Origin: Istiophorus platypterus
Lineage: Eukaryota > Chordata > Actinopteri > Istiophoriformes > Istiophoridae
Reading direction: 5' to 3'
Assembly: GCA_016859345.1 (NCBI GenBank)
Contig: CM029126.1
Location: 3,430,001 to 3,494,000 of the forward strand
DNA: 64,000 bases
This document shows, one piece after another, positions 1 through 47,936 of the stretch. The position numbers were made by a program, and so were the translations under genes. The stretch's first letter is position 1. Every line of letters begins with the position of its first letter. The notes beneath the pieces were generated by a model that saw only the letters and a list, made by a program, of their open reading frames with translations, was not told the DNA's origin and ran no database searches.

Positions 1-340
1 ATTAACTCATCCCAGACTCCTCATAATTACATAAAGGTCTCATGAATTTTTTTTCGTTCTGCGGATGGGGGGGGGCTTCCTCAACAAGAAAGGAATGGAC
101 GATCACCCTGCAATGGACGAGTGAAACTCAGTACCCATGTATCACCAATCCAAGGCTAAAGGGATTTACTTAGAACAAAAGACTTGTTCGTTGCCTCCCT
201 TCATCGACTCCTGCACAGACTCTGTGCGGCCCCGTGTCGGATCCCTCTTGCATGCAAAAGTTTGACTAAACTCAGGTTTCTAACTGGACCATTTGCGGTT
301 CTATTACTGGTCAGGCAGTGGTGGCGGGCGGAAGACTGAC

Positions 341-32299
<31,959 letters not shown>

Positions 32300-32378
32300 C
32301 CTGGAGGGCGGGGTCAACTCCCGGCCATTGGGAAGCACTGGGTGGCGGAGGGCGTTGCGCCGCGGGGCATCCAGGGAC
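32300..32378 (-). other. scap: SCAP 5' UTR, part in the start-codon exon
   Basis: Sequence upstream of the SCAP ATG in the same exon. A good acceptor (CTCCTCCAG) sits just above 32378. The leader is G+C-rich with a distinct base composition from the A+T-rich intron above it. Confidence 0.65.
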
Positions 32379-32887
32379 CTGGAGGAGTTGGGAGAGACAA
32401 CAGTTTAACAGAGCAGTTGGCACAACGTCATACGGAGGAGGGTGTTGAGAAAGCTGGCATTATTCTCAGTGCTCAGTTAGAGTGGGTGGATGGGAATGAA
32501 TGAAACTGGGAGCAGCAATCAATGACTAAAAATGAATGCGAGCGGGGGGCGTAAAGAGGGAATGTGGGGTGTGTGTGTGTGGGGGGGGGTGTTAAAGGCC
32601 CCTTACTTGCATGCAACCCACCCTAACGTTTTGTGACTATGTAGCACAGATGTGACGCGGGCACCTGCTTTACCGTGTTAGTTCACGCAGGTGTCTCAAG
32701 GACCACATTTTGCCATTCCACACACACAAACATGCACACAAAACACCAGACCAGCTGTCGCAGCTAATAAATTAAGTGCAACCATTTTAATTATCAATAG
32801 AATGTTTAAGTCTCTTTTTTTAAAAATCAAGCAAAAATGTCACAATTCCTGTTCCTCAAAAGAGAGAATTTGCAGTTCTCTGTCTTA

Positions 32888-33090
32888 GGGCCAATTTACG
32901 TTTCTGTGTCGAACCTACACCGTAGACTGACGTGCACACAAACACCCATTTTATACGGTGCTGCAAATCACAAGAACTGCCATTGGTTGGCTTGGTAGCG
33001 TCGCATATCCGTCGTCTCCTTCTTCACCGCCGCAATAAAGACCATCTCCTCCACTGTCTTCTTTCATTCCTGCGTGGCGGTAAATTCAAG
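32888..33090. repeat. Probable non-autonomous DNA transposon fragment
   Basis: Starts GGGCCAATTTACGTTTCTGT with ACACCGTAGACTGACGTG, then CCATTGGTTGGCTTGGTAGC and CCGTCGTCTCCTTCTTCACC. I recall this end as a repeated element in teleosts (Harbinger-like). No second end is evident. Confidence 0.45.
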
Positions 33091-35037
33091 AAAACTAACT
33101 GCTGCTCAACGTCTATCAGCCGCAACTCCATCAAGATCCGCTCAGTTTCAGTCACCGCTGTTTCGAGGTTCGGTAACAAATTCATGGGAACAGCTGCAAA
33201 GGAACTCAGTGCAAGCCACAGTGTGGAAGCATAAATTCAGTATTAAACAAGGTAAATTAATACCTTTGTGTTTTTAAACTGCTTGTTCGTTAAGACTAGC
33301 AACCTGAAGACATCACTGTGTGGGCTCAGGAAGATTATGATGGGCATTTCACCAATCTCAACCTATTAGAGACAATAGGCAGCTCAAATCCAGCACCTGG
33401 GGCTTTGTTGAAAAGGCATAAGTTGGTGAACTCTCCACCAGCTCCACTTGACCAGACATTTACTGTATTCGATTCTGTCCATTTGCTCCTTTGGTTCATG
33501 GGCTCATTCCACAATCAAACCGAAGGTTCAAAAACAAAAATATTGAACCAGACAAAAGCAGAGATTCTCACTTTAGAGAAGCTGAAAATGGTAAATGTTT
33601 TGCTTGATACAACTAACCCTTTAAAAACTGTCAACTAATATTCCAATGATTGACTGAGGAATAATTTAATCAAACCTTTTAGCGCTAAGTCAGTCTCCAC
33701 ACAACAGGAATAATCAATTGAGACTCACTGGAAAGCCAGAGTTGTGCAGCATCCATTAGATGTTGACTGCATTTTATACAGGCACTGCTGGCTTCTGATG
33801 ACTGTCAATCAATGTGTATGTTTTGATGTAGATTTTTATCCAAATGCTGAACATTTTAGAAGCATTTTATGTTATGGAAAAAAATAACAAAACACCAAGT
33901 TTAGAGGTTTGTGCAGCTTTGAAAATATTATGTGATCTGAGTGCTTTCAAGTTTTCTTGCTACTGAATAATTAATAAATACATATGTACGAACAGAAAAA
34001 TTGCCTCAGGTTTTTATGAATACCATTACACATCTCAACAGACAAACAGGCACTACCCTCACACAGTCACAAACACTTACACACAGAGGCTGGTTCTTAT
34101 AGGGCTGCCCCATCCTGAAGACGCAATTAGTTACATACTCCACACATGGCTCCGAATACAGGCCTGGTGTGTTTTTCCCTTCAGACAACCTCATGCAGGG
34201 GTCACATGGTAGAGGGCACTTAAACACACAACCCATTCAGAGGCCAAAAAGGTGTGGACAACCCCCCCGTAGAAAAAGCAACTGAGGTCGAGCAGCTTGA
34301 TTTACAGGAAAACAGATCTACGAGTCTCATCAATCACGCGTGGGTCCAAAAAAAAATATAAATAAACGAATAAATAAATAAATAAAAAACTTGCCAGGTT
34401 CCCTGATAATGACCTGTTGTCACAGTATTGTAGGTAAATGCCACTTCCTCTCAGGGGGAAAAGGACAGAGTGACAAACTGGCTGAGGCAGAAGACAGCAG
34501 CATATAAAAGGAGGTCTTTAAGTGTTTGCTAATGCTAAAATGATAAGTCAATCCTTAGACCAACAAATTCATTTTAAAAATCACTCACTTAGATAATCTA
34601 CTAGGGAAAAATATTAACAATAACTGGGTCTTCCTTCTTAAATTAAAGGATTTTCTGTCTCTCTCTTTTTATATCATTGCAAATTGATTATCTTAAGGTT
34701 TTTGGCCTTGGTTGACTAAAGTAAGCAGATGTGAAGATGTAACTTTAACATGGGTAATCCGAGGCTGAGTGATTTACACAGTCAGGAACTCAAGAACACA
34801 AAGGCTGTGAGTACGTCCATTTTAAATGAGGAAGCCCTGAAACAAAATTGATCACACTTGTCCCGTTTCCTCATTAGTGAAGCTGAATTGTGCCTGGAGC
34901 TGAAGATTTAACTGACTTCCTCAGCATCGATCCATCAACCAGCTGCTCAGCTACGGCAACAGTGCAGCTATGCATTCATCTCAACGTCAGTGATCGGGTT
35001 ACTCAAAGCTAGAGTTAGATAATATGGTGGAAATTAA

Positions 35038-35240
35038 TATTAGGGCAGCAACTAATGATTATTTTTTGTTATTGAATAAGACACGGCTGGGATCTGCAAA
35101 TGTTTGGCGTTTTGTTTGGCAAATGACTGAATGTTTGATTGATTATCAAAATAGTTTAATTTTATTTTTCATTCATTAGTTAGTTGATAAACTGCCTCAT
35201 TGTTTCAGCTGTGAAACAATAAAGTTGTCACTATTTCTCT
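35038..35240. repeat. Teleost dispersed repeat (same family as 1025-1215)
   Basis: Begins TTAGGGCAGCAACTAATGAT and contains the ATTGATTATCAAAATAGTTT and TTAGTTGATAAACTGC pieces typical of the family. Located in the first SCAP intron. Confidence 0.6.
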
Positions 35241-35470
35241 GATATTGATTATTATGATATGGCAAATTTAAATAAACAAACAAAAAGAATCTCACATGTA
35301 AACCAAGAACTTAAATGACCATTTTTGTTAGTTCTTAAAGCTTAAAATGAATGTATGCACATGGTCAAATCATTAATTTTGACAAGAAAATTTTGTAAAT
35401 TGGTAACACACTATGTTCATACTGCCAAATTGTGATTCCACTAGGGGGCCTTGATTCAGTGTTTTATTTA

Positions 35471-35478
35471 CGCACGCA

Positions 35479-35553
<75 letters not shown>

Positions 35554-35582
35554 ACAAACACACACAAACACACACAAACACA
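35471..35582. repeat. (GCAC)n(AC)n(AAACACAC)n compound repeat
   Basis: ACGC units pass into an AC run and then into ACACAAAC octamers; in the first SCAP intron. Confidence 0.9.
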
Positions 35583-38500
35583 TCTGTCCCTGAGCAGTGG
35601 GCTAAACACTGATTTAATGTCAACAAGAGCAGAAACAGCGTGTGACATCTTTGCCTTATGGACAGATCACCTCACTTCAAACAGAGTCAGTTTCCCCCAT
35701 ATCAAACAGCTTTGCTCAATCTCAGCCCGTTGTTTGTGTTTGCTCAGCAGAACAGGTCCAGCGCTGCCAATCCCTTGATTGCGATAGAGCAGTGTGTCAC
35801 TACAGCGTTTAAACCAGCTGCCCCGGCAAAACCTGCTGCGGCCAGAGAGTATCCCACTCTGCTGTTCCTTACAAACAACACTCCTGCCTCAGCTTCTTAC
35901 ACGTTGTCGATAAGCGGCACCCAGTTATTCTTTGACACACAACAGCACAGCTCTGAGACTTCGGCTGTATCCGCCACACAAGCCTTGCATTGCTCCATGG
36001 GACCATACCTGCCAACGGGGGACCAGGTTACTTCTCTGGCTCGTGGCTGTCTAGGTGAGGGCTTTTTCAGCTTGAGTGGCGCCTTGCGGTTAACATAGTG
36101 ACTCCTTCTTGGTTCAGGCAGAGTGTGTGGCTGCTCGGCTCGCCCCCCCGGGAGCAGCGGAAACATTCCCTGGGAGGAATTCGCCTCAGGAGCCTCTTGA
36201 TCTGCTGTTATAAATACACCATACAGTAAACACGGCAACGTCCCGGTGAGCTCACACAATGGGTCTCGCGGAGGTCAGAGGAGGGCTTTGAAGTGGAGCC
36301 TTTCTGTTGGCTGCTTCCGAGGGGGAGTGGGGTCCCGGACGGGCTCTGGTGCTGCTCGGTGTCTCGCAGGGGAAAACTTTCAATGAGCGCCTCCATCTCC
36401 CGACCATCCATCCAGTTCACTGCGTGTCGTTGGGGTTATGTGGGTGTAGCAGCGAGGCCTGATTTGGCAGAGGCTCAGCAGCATCTCCGTCAGTGAACTA
36501 ATCCTGGATTTAGCCGATCGGAAACTCAACAAGCAGGGCTCACGGCCTACGCCCCCCCCCAGTGCTTCTCTCCTCCTCCTCTGGTCGCAGCCTTCAGGCC
36601 GGTGTATCACGGAAGTTGCAGTATACTGTATAATTCACATCTCAAAAGCTTCATGGAGACTTTAGAACCAAAATTTAATAACCATGGTGGAAAATTACCA
36701 TCAACCACAGGCTGAGTGCTGGTGGACCGTTGTCTCAGGCCAGCCAGTTTGTGTTCTCTTCAGCCACTTTGGCAGGTGACCAGCGATTGTTTGGAAAATC
36801 CTATTCTGTCTGGCCGGATGGTGTTAGCTGGGATACACCGACTACTATGGCCGAAGGAAAGCCCCACAAACCCACAAATAAATTTGTATGACGGGAAAAT
36901 GTGGAAAATGTATTATTTCGAGAATCCCAGGCACTTGAGCGTACGTGCTAGACAACTAATAATCCAACAAAGAGCAGTCTATATGCCTCCCCACGTGAGG
37001 AGCCAAGACACTTAGTTGCAGAATAAAAACACAGCCACAGACCTGGGAGACACAGTGCTTCATGTTGCAATCGAAAACTCGCATTAAGGAGATCATAGTG
37101 CGTCTTTGCGGCTTAATTGGGTAGCTTACAGATTAAGGTAGGTTTATGAGGCCACATGCCAGCAGTGTTCCTCGGGGTTCACTGATGAACCGTATATAAG
37201 CTATTTCAGAACTAAGAAGGCACATTTACACTTAGAATACTCAAACAGCAAAAACACCACCTACCTCTTTTCAACACTTCCCAAAATGCCCAGCTTGAAG
37301 GCATCTCCAGGGCTTAAAGACTCCAATGGCATAATAAGAAACTTTCTGTATCATGCAGCACATTTACATGTCTCATCTATATCTACACGTGACTTACAAG
37401 ACAAAAAAAAACAAAAACAAACCCTATAAAAATATCCACAAACATTTCAGAGAGCTTTATGCTGCATCAGTTCTCTGTAACATGACTGCATCTGCATTCA
37501 GCGCCACAGTTGCATAATGTGAAGGCATGCTCCTCTGACCGGCGGAGCCAATTAGCCTTGTTGTAAATAACACGACAGAACCGATGTGGGTGAGCAGATC
37601 ACTGCAATGCTGCCTTTTACAACCAGAGCCGAAGATAAAAGAGGGGACCTTCCTGTCAATCAGTAACCATACTGTAATAAGGAATGATGTGTAGCAGACC
37701 ATCCATTTCCGGCCGAGGACTTCCTTTTTCTAACATAATCTTTAGATTAAAGGAGGAAAATGAGGACATACAAAATTTGATTTTCTTTTTATTACTGCTG
37801 GTCATCATGCACATGTCTTAAACAGAATTACGATGAAAAAGTCTTCTTCTGGCACACAAACCTGCCTCTTAAATCTAGAGCATGTCACACTTGCCAAAAT
37901 GGTGAAATAGCTATTGCAAGGCAGTGAAACCCGTGCAGAGATGGTGAGGGACTGATGCAACCCTTTGGCAATATCAACTGCCAGGAACAAGTTATCACAG
38001 TGGCTCCAGGACATGGGGCCAAGCATGCTCAGAGGTCCCAGACAAGGTTTTAGGGAGATGCCAAAATAAATGTGTAATTTCAACTTTTTAAAAATGTGAG
38101 ATTTTTCTTTTTAAACAAAGACACAACAGAAGAATTTACATGAGATTGAGCAAACCCATTACAGGTTTGCTAATCAACAGAGATTTAGTAACTTTACATT
38201 ATTTAGCCAAATTAACATTTTCTGAGATCGGTGGGTCTCTTGCAGCACATGACCAGAAAGAAAAAAGTTCATGGCCTTTGTCAACAGTTCTGGTTGACAT
38301 TAAAAATGTGTAGAAACGCACAAACAAGCCTTGATTTTTTCCCTTGATTGTGGTTCATGTATTTTCATGGTCGAATCCCTTTTCATGAAGCTGTTGTCAG
38401 ATGTCCACTTGCTGGCTGCTACACGTTGATAAAACAGCCGGCTAACGTTAGCTGCACCTTTGTTTTTTTTAAGCACGTTTAGTACATAACACGCATTTTT

Positions 38501-39335
38501 AAATCTCCGTAATACCGGTCGGAACTATACCGGTCGATTCCAATACCCAAGTTTTCCACTTAATGTTAAAATGTACGAACCGTAGAAGTTAACGATAAAC
38601 CCACTGTCTACTATGATGCTGGAGTTACCTGGAGTTGATCTCTTGCATCATTAGCACGTTATAACCGCAGCATTAAAAACGAGAAGGAATAAATAGCTAT
38701 TTCTTATGTTAACGGTCACAAATAAAGGGCACATATATAGGAATAACTTTTTTTTGTTTGTTTTAATTGTAGCACCTTGTAACAGACAGACAACTTGTGA
38801 TGACACCACGCTAAATGCTAACATTGCTAGCAAGTGGCTAGCTGGATTAGCGACAGCTACTCAGTGAAAACAGTGAACCTGGGTCCGGATAAATATGTAT
38901 TTTAAAGATTAACAAGAGGTTATTGTGAACGAAACTGGTCGTGGATGCTACTAGGGGCTATTGTTACCAACACCTGCTTGATATGACTGTCACTGTGACA
39001 CTATAGGAGTAGTTTTTAGCTAAAGCTAATAATGTTGCTAAAAAACTAATAAACGCTGAAGTTAGCCTGCTTGGCAACTGAGGATATCAAGTTGTGCGGT
39101 AAAGTGTAGGATGCCCGAGGCTAATATCTGAGGTTATATTAAAAAGAAGCTGGTGCTCATGAGGCCAGCGACCGTAGCCCCGAGGCTGCTACGGCAGTAA
39201 CAGCACCTCCGTCGCTAACATCACGAAGTGATCACACAAATCCAGCGGCTCCCATGCTTTCCATCACCGGGAAGCTAACGTTCGCATCGCAGCTAACGCT
39301 AGCGGCGGTCGTGCGGCTCGGCTGCGCGCACTCAC

Positions 39336-39510
39336 CTGGACCAACTTGAGGGATCCTCGGGTGCAGGCGTAGCCCCGGTCGGCCCGGGTCAACTGACGAG
39401 CGACCGCCGCGTTTGTCCCTTTGTTTTCGTTCTGGAGACGGGCTATAGGGGGCTAACGCACGCCTCGGACCCGACGCTGACACGCAGGAGCGGCGTTTCG
39501 AATCCACTGG
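39336..39510 (-). other. scap: SCAP first (non-coding) exon, approximate
   Basis: A consensus donor (TCCAG then GTGAGTG) ends the segment at 39336 in a G+C- and CpG-rich patch, just upstream of the SCAP coding exons. The transcription start cannot be read from sequence, so the upper limit is a guess. It would splice over a roughly 7-kb intron to the acceptor at 32378. Confidence 0.5.
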
Positions 39511-39740
39511 TTGTCAAATCCCCGGGAGACCTCTCCACTTCGACCTCTGACCCTGCGGCGCGCAGAGCGGGGGCACAGCGACCTCTAGCGGGGCCGCTGC
39601 ACACTGCTTCTGTCAGACGTCCGCTGCGTGGGCAGATTCCACCACCGTGGTCCGTTCGGTTCTCAGAGCCACGAAGGGGCGCATCGATCTTGATCGCATT
39701 TCTTTGCATAATTAATATGCGCATTTAGGCAGGACGGCGC
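39500..39740 (-). promoter_or_regulatory. Probable SCAP promoter (CpG-rich)
   Basis: CpG-rich stretch directly upstream of the inferred first SCAP exon and downstream of the ELP6 polyadenylation region. Near its far edge it has an octamer-like ATTTGCAT-type element on either strand (about 39700-39725). There is no clear TATA box, as expected for a housekeeping promoter. Confidence 0.4.
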
Positions 39741-40211
39741 GTCTAATCAGATTATATTCTCCCTAAGATGATCAGCTCATTAATCAGCAAAGATTTTTAT
39801 ACCAACACATTTGTCTTGGCATACTACATATCTGGTATCAATTTGTCAAGCTTTAAGGTGATTGGGGGTTACAGTAGTTTCTGGGAAACCAATGCTCCCT
39901 CATTAATATGCAAAGTGTACGCTGCAAGGTTCTCCAGAATTTAGTTGTGTAGTCCTTATGGAGAACCTGTGGTGTAAGAAAGAAGTTTGTACTTTGTATT
40001 GTGCTCACAAATCAGCATGACAACACAACGTACCGCATACAATGAACATTGATGGCGAGACATAAGCATGTAAATATCTATATTCAGAGTTCGCCATCAA
40101 CACACAAAAACTGATTAATCCAAGTGTAATTATATACACAGTAGCGTGAGTCTGTGGTCTGTCTCTCTAGGCTCATAATCAGACGGAACCTGCCATTTTG
40201 CTTTCACTTCT

Positions 40212-40217
40212 TTTATT
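40212..40217 (-). terminator. ELP6 polyadenylation signal
   Basis: AATAAA on the minus strand about 240 bases past the ELP6 stop; the only good signal between the stop and the SCAP promoter. Cleavage would fall near 40190-40200. Confidence 0.6.
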
Positions 40218-40458
40218 TGAATGACTGAAAAAAACAAACATCAGAGAAGTGGGCAGTGATTCAGAGGTCTGGGACCAGGCTATCACCTGGCAGGATCGCC
40301 ATGTGCTTCCTCCAGTCTGGGGGCCCGGACCGGGTCACGCTGACACCGGCACCCGGCCAAATGTTGGGAAATTTTGTCCGATTTCGCCAGGCATTCAACA
40401 GTTGGTTGTCAGATGTTAAAGAGACAAAAAGTTACACGAAGACGCTGGAGAGCTGCAG

Positions 40459-43640
<3,182 letters not shown>

Positions 43641-43960
43641 GGCGAACCTGACTGTAAACAACACTGGCTGATCGGTTTACACGGAACCTAAATAAGGTTA
43701 AAGGACGGGAGCCGTCGGGAGGCGCCGCTCTGAGAGTTTGTGCCGTAAATTCACGAACATAACTGTAAAGTAAACACACGTAGATATTCTACTTTAGCAG
43801 TAGTCTGGCGTCTTTCTTGTCTGCTAGCTGTTGTGCTAACGTCAGATAGCACGCTATAAACGAAGACTGGAAACAAAACGAGAGGTCTTACTCTGGATAA
43901 CTTTCTAGAAGCGGAGGGCCGTTAGCGGCGGGGCTTCATATTAATCCGGCGCCCGGAGGC
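43641..43960 (-). promoter_or_regulatory. Probable ELP6 promoter/5' UTR
   Basis: Upstream of the ELP6 ATG: moderately G+C-rich with CpGs (e.g. 43720-43735 and 43915-43965) and no clear TATA box at a usual distance. It is bounded upstream by a short tandem repeat at 43985-44075. Confidence 0.4.
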
Positions 43961-43984
43961 ATTTGTGATCATGTTTATTGGCAC

Positions 43985-44078
43985 TTAAGTCTTAGGACAA
44001 GATTATGGGACAATATTATAGGACAAGATTATAGGGCAAGATTATAGGACAAGGTAATAGGACAAGGTTATAGGTTTT
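43985..44078. repeat. Short tandem repeat of GACAAGATTATAGG
   Basis: About six copies of a 14-16-base unit (GGACAAGATTATGG, GGACAATATTATAG, GGACAAGATTATAG, and so on) just upstream of the ELP6 promoter. Confidence 0.85.
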
Positions 44079-44079
44079 C

Positions 44080-44312
44080 TGCGGGTTTAAATTTTGTAAA
44101 AACCAAACCAACTAAGGTTTTTTTGAGAAAGCGGTATCCATGGTGACGGATGACGGCTTCACAATAGACGATCTCTGTCAGCACATGGCTACTTCTTCGT
44201 TGTGTTTCTACCCTCGTTGAGTTGTAGGCCTGGCACAGCGCCGCCTGCTGGTACTACTGTGTTAGTGAGGGTACGAGTAACTCCAGTACAGTACAACAGT
44301 GATACTGTAATA

Positions 44313-44377
<65 letters not shown>

Positions 44378-47300
44378 TATAAGTAGCAGTTACATTCAGG
44401 GCAGCTAAAAAATGAAAGTAAACACATGGTTTTCGTTACTATAGTGTCAAATTGTACATTAGAATTAAAACATAAACACTCTGCTCTATCCTATCCAGCT
44501 CTTAATCAGATTTCTATGTAAAATAAGACATTTTTAGCATCAAAACATGTGTAAATAGTCTAATCTCCTAAGAAACAATTTTTTTACAATATCAAAACGA
44601 TAAAAACTGAAATAATCGAAATGTTTTACCCAAAACATTGACTCCATTCATTTTTATAATCATCTGCCTTCTCAGACTTCTTGTCAATCATACATTCTAC
44701 CATTCTCTGCAGGAGTCGACTCACCTGAAGTGAATTTCTGCCTGAGGTGAAACTCGTTCACACTTTCACGTTCTTTTCCTTTTTTTAAAGATTGCGATAA
44801 AATATCAAGTACGTTGAGCAGGAAATCTCATTTTAAGTTACACAATATGTTTAATAAAGGAACTCACTAGAGGATTGCTTTAATCCCTCTTTTGGCTCAG
44901 CATTCCCCATCTGCACAAAATAGCTTCCTGCTCAACGTGTGATACATGTGAGTGGATTTAGTTTTTGAGAAAAAATAAATCATGAATACTCCAACTTAGA
45001 TTTAAAAAAAAATGGGTATCAGTGTCTTTTTAGCTTAGGAGAACCTGCAGAACTCTCAATTTGTGGCTCCAGTATGTTTCCTCAGCACAAATGAGATATG
45101 TATGTACATAATATTACACTGTAGTTTTGCCAGTTAGTTCAAATAAGTTGAGCATTTTTGAAATTTAACAAAGGAAAATTTACCAGAGGGATGTTTGGCG
45201 TCATCAAGATCGGTTATAGATCTTCACGATTCCTCTTTCTGTTCACAAATACCAGAATTTTTTTTTTCATAAGTGGAAGCAGCATCAAGTCATAAGTCAT
45301 TTACCTCCTAAAACTATTTATGAAGAAAGACGTTCTGATGCTGTTTTGTATTCCATTGCACAAATATCGCAGATGAATACAGGTCATATTTTTTGTTATT
45401 TTTCAAGTATGTAACTCAGAATATTTTAATCCAGTGCTCTCAGCGGTTCTTTTAAAGGGGAGAAGTGACAGCAAACAATTTATTTGTCCAGTTCACCGTC
45501 TAAAATTTGACACCTGTTGTCATATAAATATTCAATCACCCACATTTTCAGATCAGTGCCAACAAAATGTGTGTGTCTCTGCATTAAATGGAGAAGCACA
45601 GATCCTACGTACAGTTTATTTAAATTTAAATTTTTCTTAAGTGTTGAGTCTGTTTCATGTAAGTCGTCCATCTTAGACTTGTGGTTCAAGCAGAACCGTC
45701 GACTGAAACACAAGTAAAATGGGAGATGGAAGATCAGCGTCTGCTGATTGTTTGGATCAGCAGATGGCAGTGTGTAGCTCTCAGAAGATCTCTCTTTTTT
45801 TCCAGATATCAACACTGTAAATGCAACGAATCAGCATTTTGGTCCTTAAACATGTTTAATCTGACCCCAATAAAACTGCACCTTCTCCTCAGGGTCTCAG
45901 ACAAAGAAGCTGGTGCAGGAATAATGGCATCTGACGGAAACCTCTCTATGGTAAAGTCACAGGACAGCTGGCAAAATTATGTCCAAGATAAGAACCAATG
46001 CAAATTTAGTTTTTCCACATAAAAAGCTAAGTTATTAGACAGTATGCCAACTCTTAGTTGTGGATTTTAGTCATATAATTCCATATAAAGTTTTTTTTAT
46101 TGTCATTGGCATTAAATCTGCATCATTTTATTTTTTCAGACCACTTTGGGCTGGAAGAATTATTCTGAGAATTATAAAGCTGTTGTATTTTAACACAGTC
46201 ATCATTCAAACAGTTAAAGCAACATCCATTCATTGGCTGCATTCACCACCTCTATCTATGTATTGGCCTTTAGTTCAATAATTAGCTGCATGCAAAACAG
46301 GGTCATGCTGAAAAGATGCCAGAGATTATTCTTTTAAGTTCTCAGAGATCAGAAAGTTGAGTAATAAGTCATCAGAACTGAGAATAAAAATCGGACCAGT
46401 TCCTTGAAACTCTGTGTCGGGGGGGGGGGGCAGAATTCTCCGGCAGGGATCAATAAAGCATCACATCAAAAGTATACGGACATTTATAACGTCTTATGCT
46501 CCCGAGTCAGACGTGAATGTACCAGGATCACAGCACAACAGTGTGTCATGTGAGACGAGTGACCCAGAACCGAGCTGCCATCAGCTCGTCATCTGGCAAA
46601 GCGCCGGCTCACTCTGGTGTAATTGCTGGCACACATACGCAAAAAACCCCATATAAACAAACACCCCTGCTGCTGCTGTGGAGGTTTGTCAACACCCCCG
46701 TGGTTAGAGTCCGTCCTGTGACCAGAGACGTCACGGGTCCAATTCCCACAGTTCCTGAAGGGGTCCTGGGTGAGACATTCAGGTTCTAAACTCTGGTGCA
46801 ATAATGCTGCAAACAAGTGAAAAAGGGGACTTTATTTTCTTGGCATACACATACAAGTTTTTTTAAGTTTTATATAGATAAACTTTCATATTACTCCTTG
46901 GTATTATTGCTTTTTGATCAATTCATCATATTTTTAGACCTTTCCCTTTATGTTATTCTTTTTTACCTTTTTTTATGTCAGCATCTGTAAATCACCTGGT
47001 AATCACTGGTTTAGATAAGTATCAAAGATGAACTCAAGTATTATTATTATTATTGTTGTTAGAAAAACTCAATCAATACATCAAAATGGATTTTTTAAAA
47101 TATAAAAAAAAAAAGAAATTCTTGTCCTTTTTTGAAGAAACATAATCATCACTTACAGGACAAAAGCTTGATGTTGGTTTTTATGTCATTGGGCTCATGT
47201 GGACTCCGAATATTGACAAAAAATACAATAAAAAAAAACTACCACCATCAGTCTTTAGTATGCAATGACCTTAATTGTGAACCCTGCAACATAACAATTA
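44080..47300. other. Spacer upstream of ELP6, no gene seen
   Basis: A+T-rich. Holds the TA microsatellite at 44316 and many short chance frames, and a G11 run at 46420. No paired splice sites with coding-like sequence were found. Confidence 0.6.
44316..44375. repeat. (TA)n microsatellite
   Basis: About 30 TA units in the spacer upstream of ELP6. Confidence 0.95.
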
Positions 47301-47307
47301 CTTGGTA

Positions 47308-47313
47308 TTTATT
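47308..47313 (-). terminator. Candidate polyadenylation signal for the unidentified exon
   Basis: AATAAA on the minus strand about 300 bases past the TGA at 47619. Confidence 0.4.
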
Positions 47314-47618
47314 TTCTGAAACTCTTTCTTTCCCTGAACATGTAGTGGCCCTCTACAATGAAATGCACCCAGGCATCCACTTCACCTGAGTCACTTTACA
47401 TGTTTGTCCACCAGACCGAGGTGTCCTGGTCCAAGACAGGCAGCTTAAATACCCGGGTTTTATGCTCCAGCATCTTGTTTCAAACCGAGACACATATGTT
47501 GAAAAAACCCTCGTGAATTTTTTTAGGTTCCCTGAAGAAGTGCAACAAAACACAACATATACATCCAACAGAGCCATTTTCAAGACAGTGAGATGTGTCG
47601 GGGGGGGGGGGCAGTCTG

Positions 47619-47936
47619 TCAGGGGGTGTAGGGGTTCAGAGTCCACGGTTTGGACCCCTGAGGCTCTATGACCATGGAGGCCGGCAGCGAGTGAGTACTG
47701 ATGGGGCTGCAGACAGAGCAAGGGGGGGACGGAGGGTACGTGTCGTCCTCCCACCGCAGGACCCGCTCCTTGGCTCTGCCGGGGCCGTTGACAGTCTTAG
47801 CCCGGGGCCCGTTGGGGACCCGGGGCTTGGTTTTTTGCGGCACCCTATAGAGGTAGACGTCGTAGTGGGCGAAAGGACCCTTGGAAGCTTTCGGCTTGTT
47901 CTTCTTGGCGAGGTGGAGCTCCAAGTCGATGGTCAC
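47619..47936 (-). CDS. Unidentified 3'-terminal coding exon
   Basis: A 106-codon open stretch (stop included) with coding-like G+C content, abutting A+T-rich intron-like sequence at its 5' side. A plausible acceptor (CTACGCCGTAAG) puts its first residue at VTIDLELHLAKKNKPKASKG. FAHYDVYLYRVPQK follows, then a Pro/Ser-rich tail ending EPQGSKPWTLNPYTP and TGA. The AATAAA at 47313-47308 could end the transcript. It lies between ELP6 and CSPG5 on the same strand. I do not recognise the family; upstream exons were not found with confidence. It might be the last exon of a small fish gene or an alternative 3' exon of a longer one. The alternation of hydrophobic and polar residues in the first third suggests beta strands. 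Confidence 0.55.
   Translation of the reverse strand: MTIDLELHLAKKNKPKASKGPFAHYDVYLYRVPQKTKPRVPNGPRAKTVNGPGRAKERVLRWEDDTYPPSPPCSVCSPISTHSLPASMVIEPQGSKPWTLNPYTP

Larger units (their letters stand above)
32379..39335. other. First SCAP intron, no gene seen
   Basis: 7 kb. Apart from the repeats listed it is unremarkable. A plus-strand frame at 35658-36098 (146 codons) has no family resemblance. A G+C-rich block at 36050-36600 could be a CpG-rich regulatory region. Confidence 0.6.

Noticed and set aside
1..340. Searched for the next SCAP WD exon
   Set aside because: No stretch matching the expected LASGG...AICLWD blade or suitable splice pair was found; it must lie left of the window.
35658..36098. 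146-codon plus-strand frame in the first SCAP intron
   Set aside because: No recognisable domain; a chance frame in a G+C-richer stretch is more likely.
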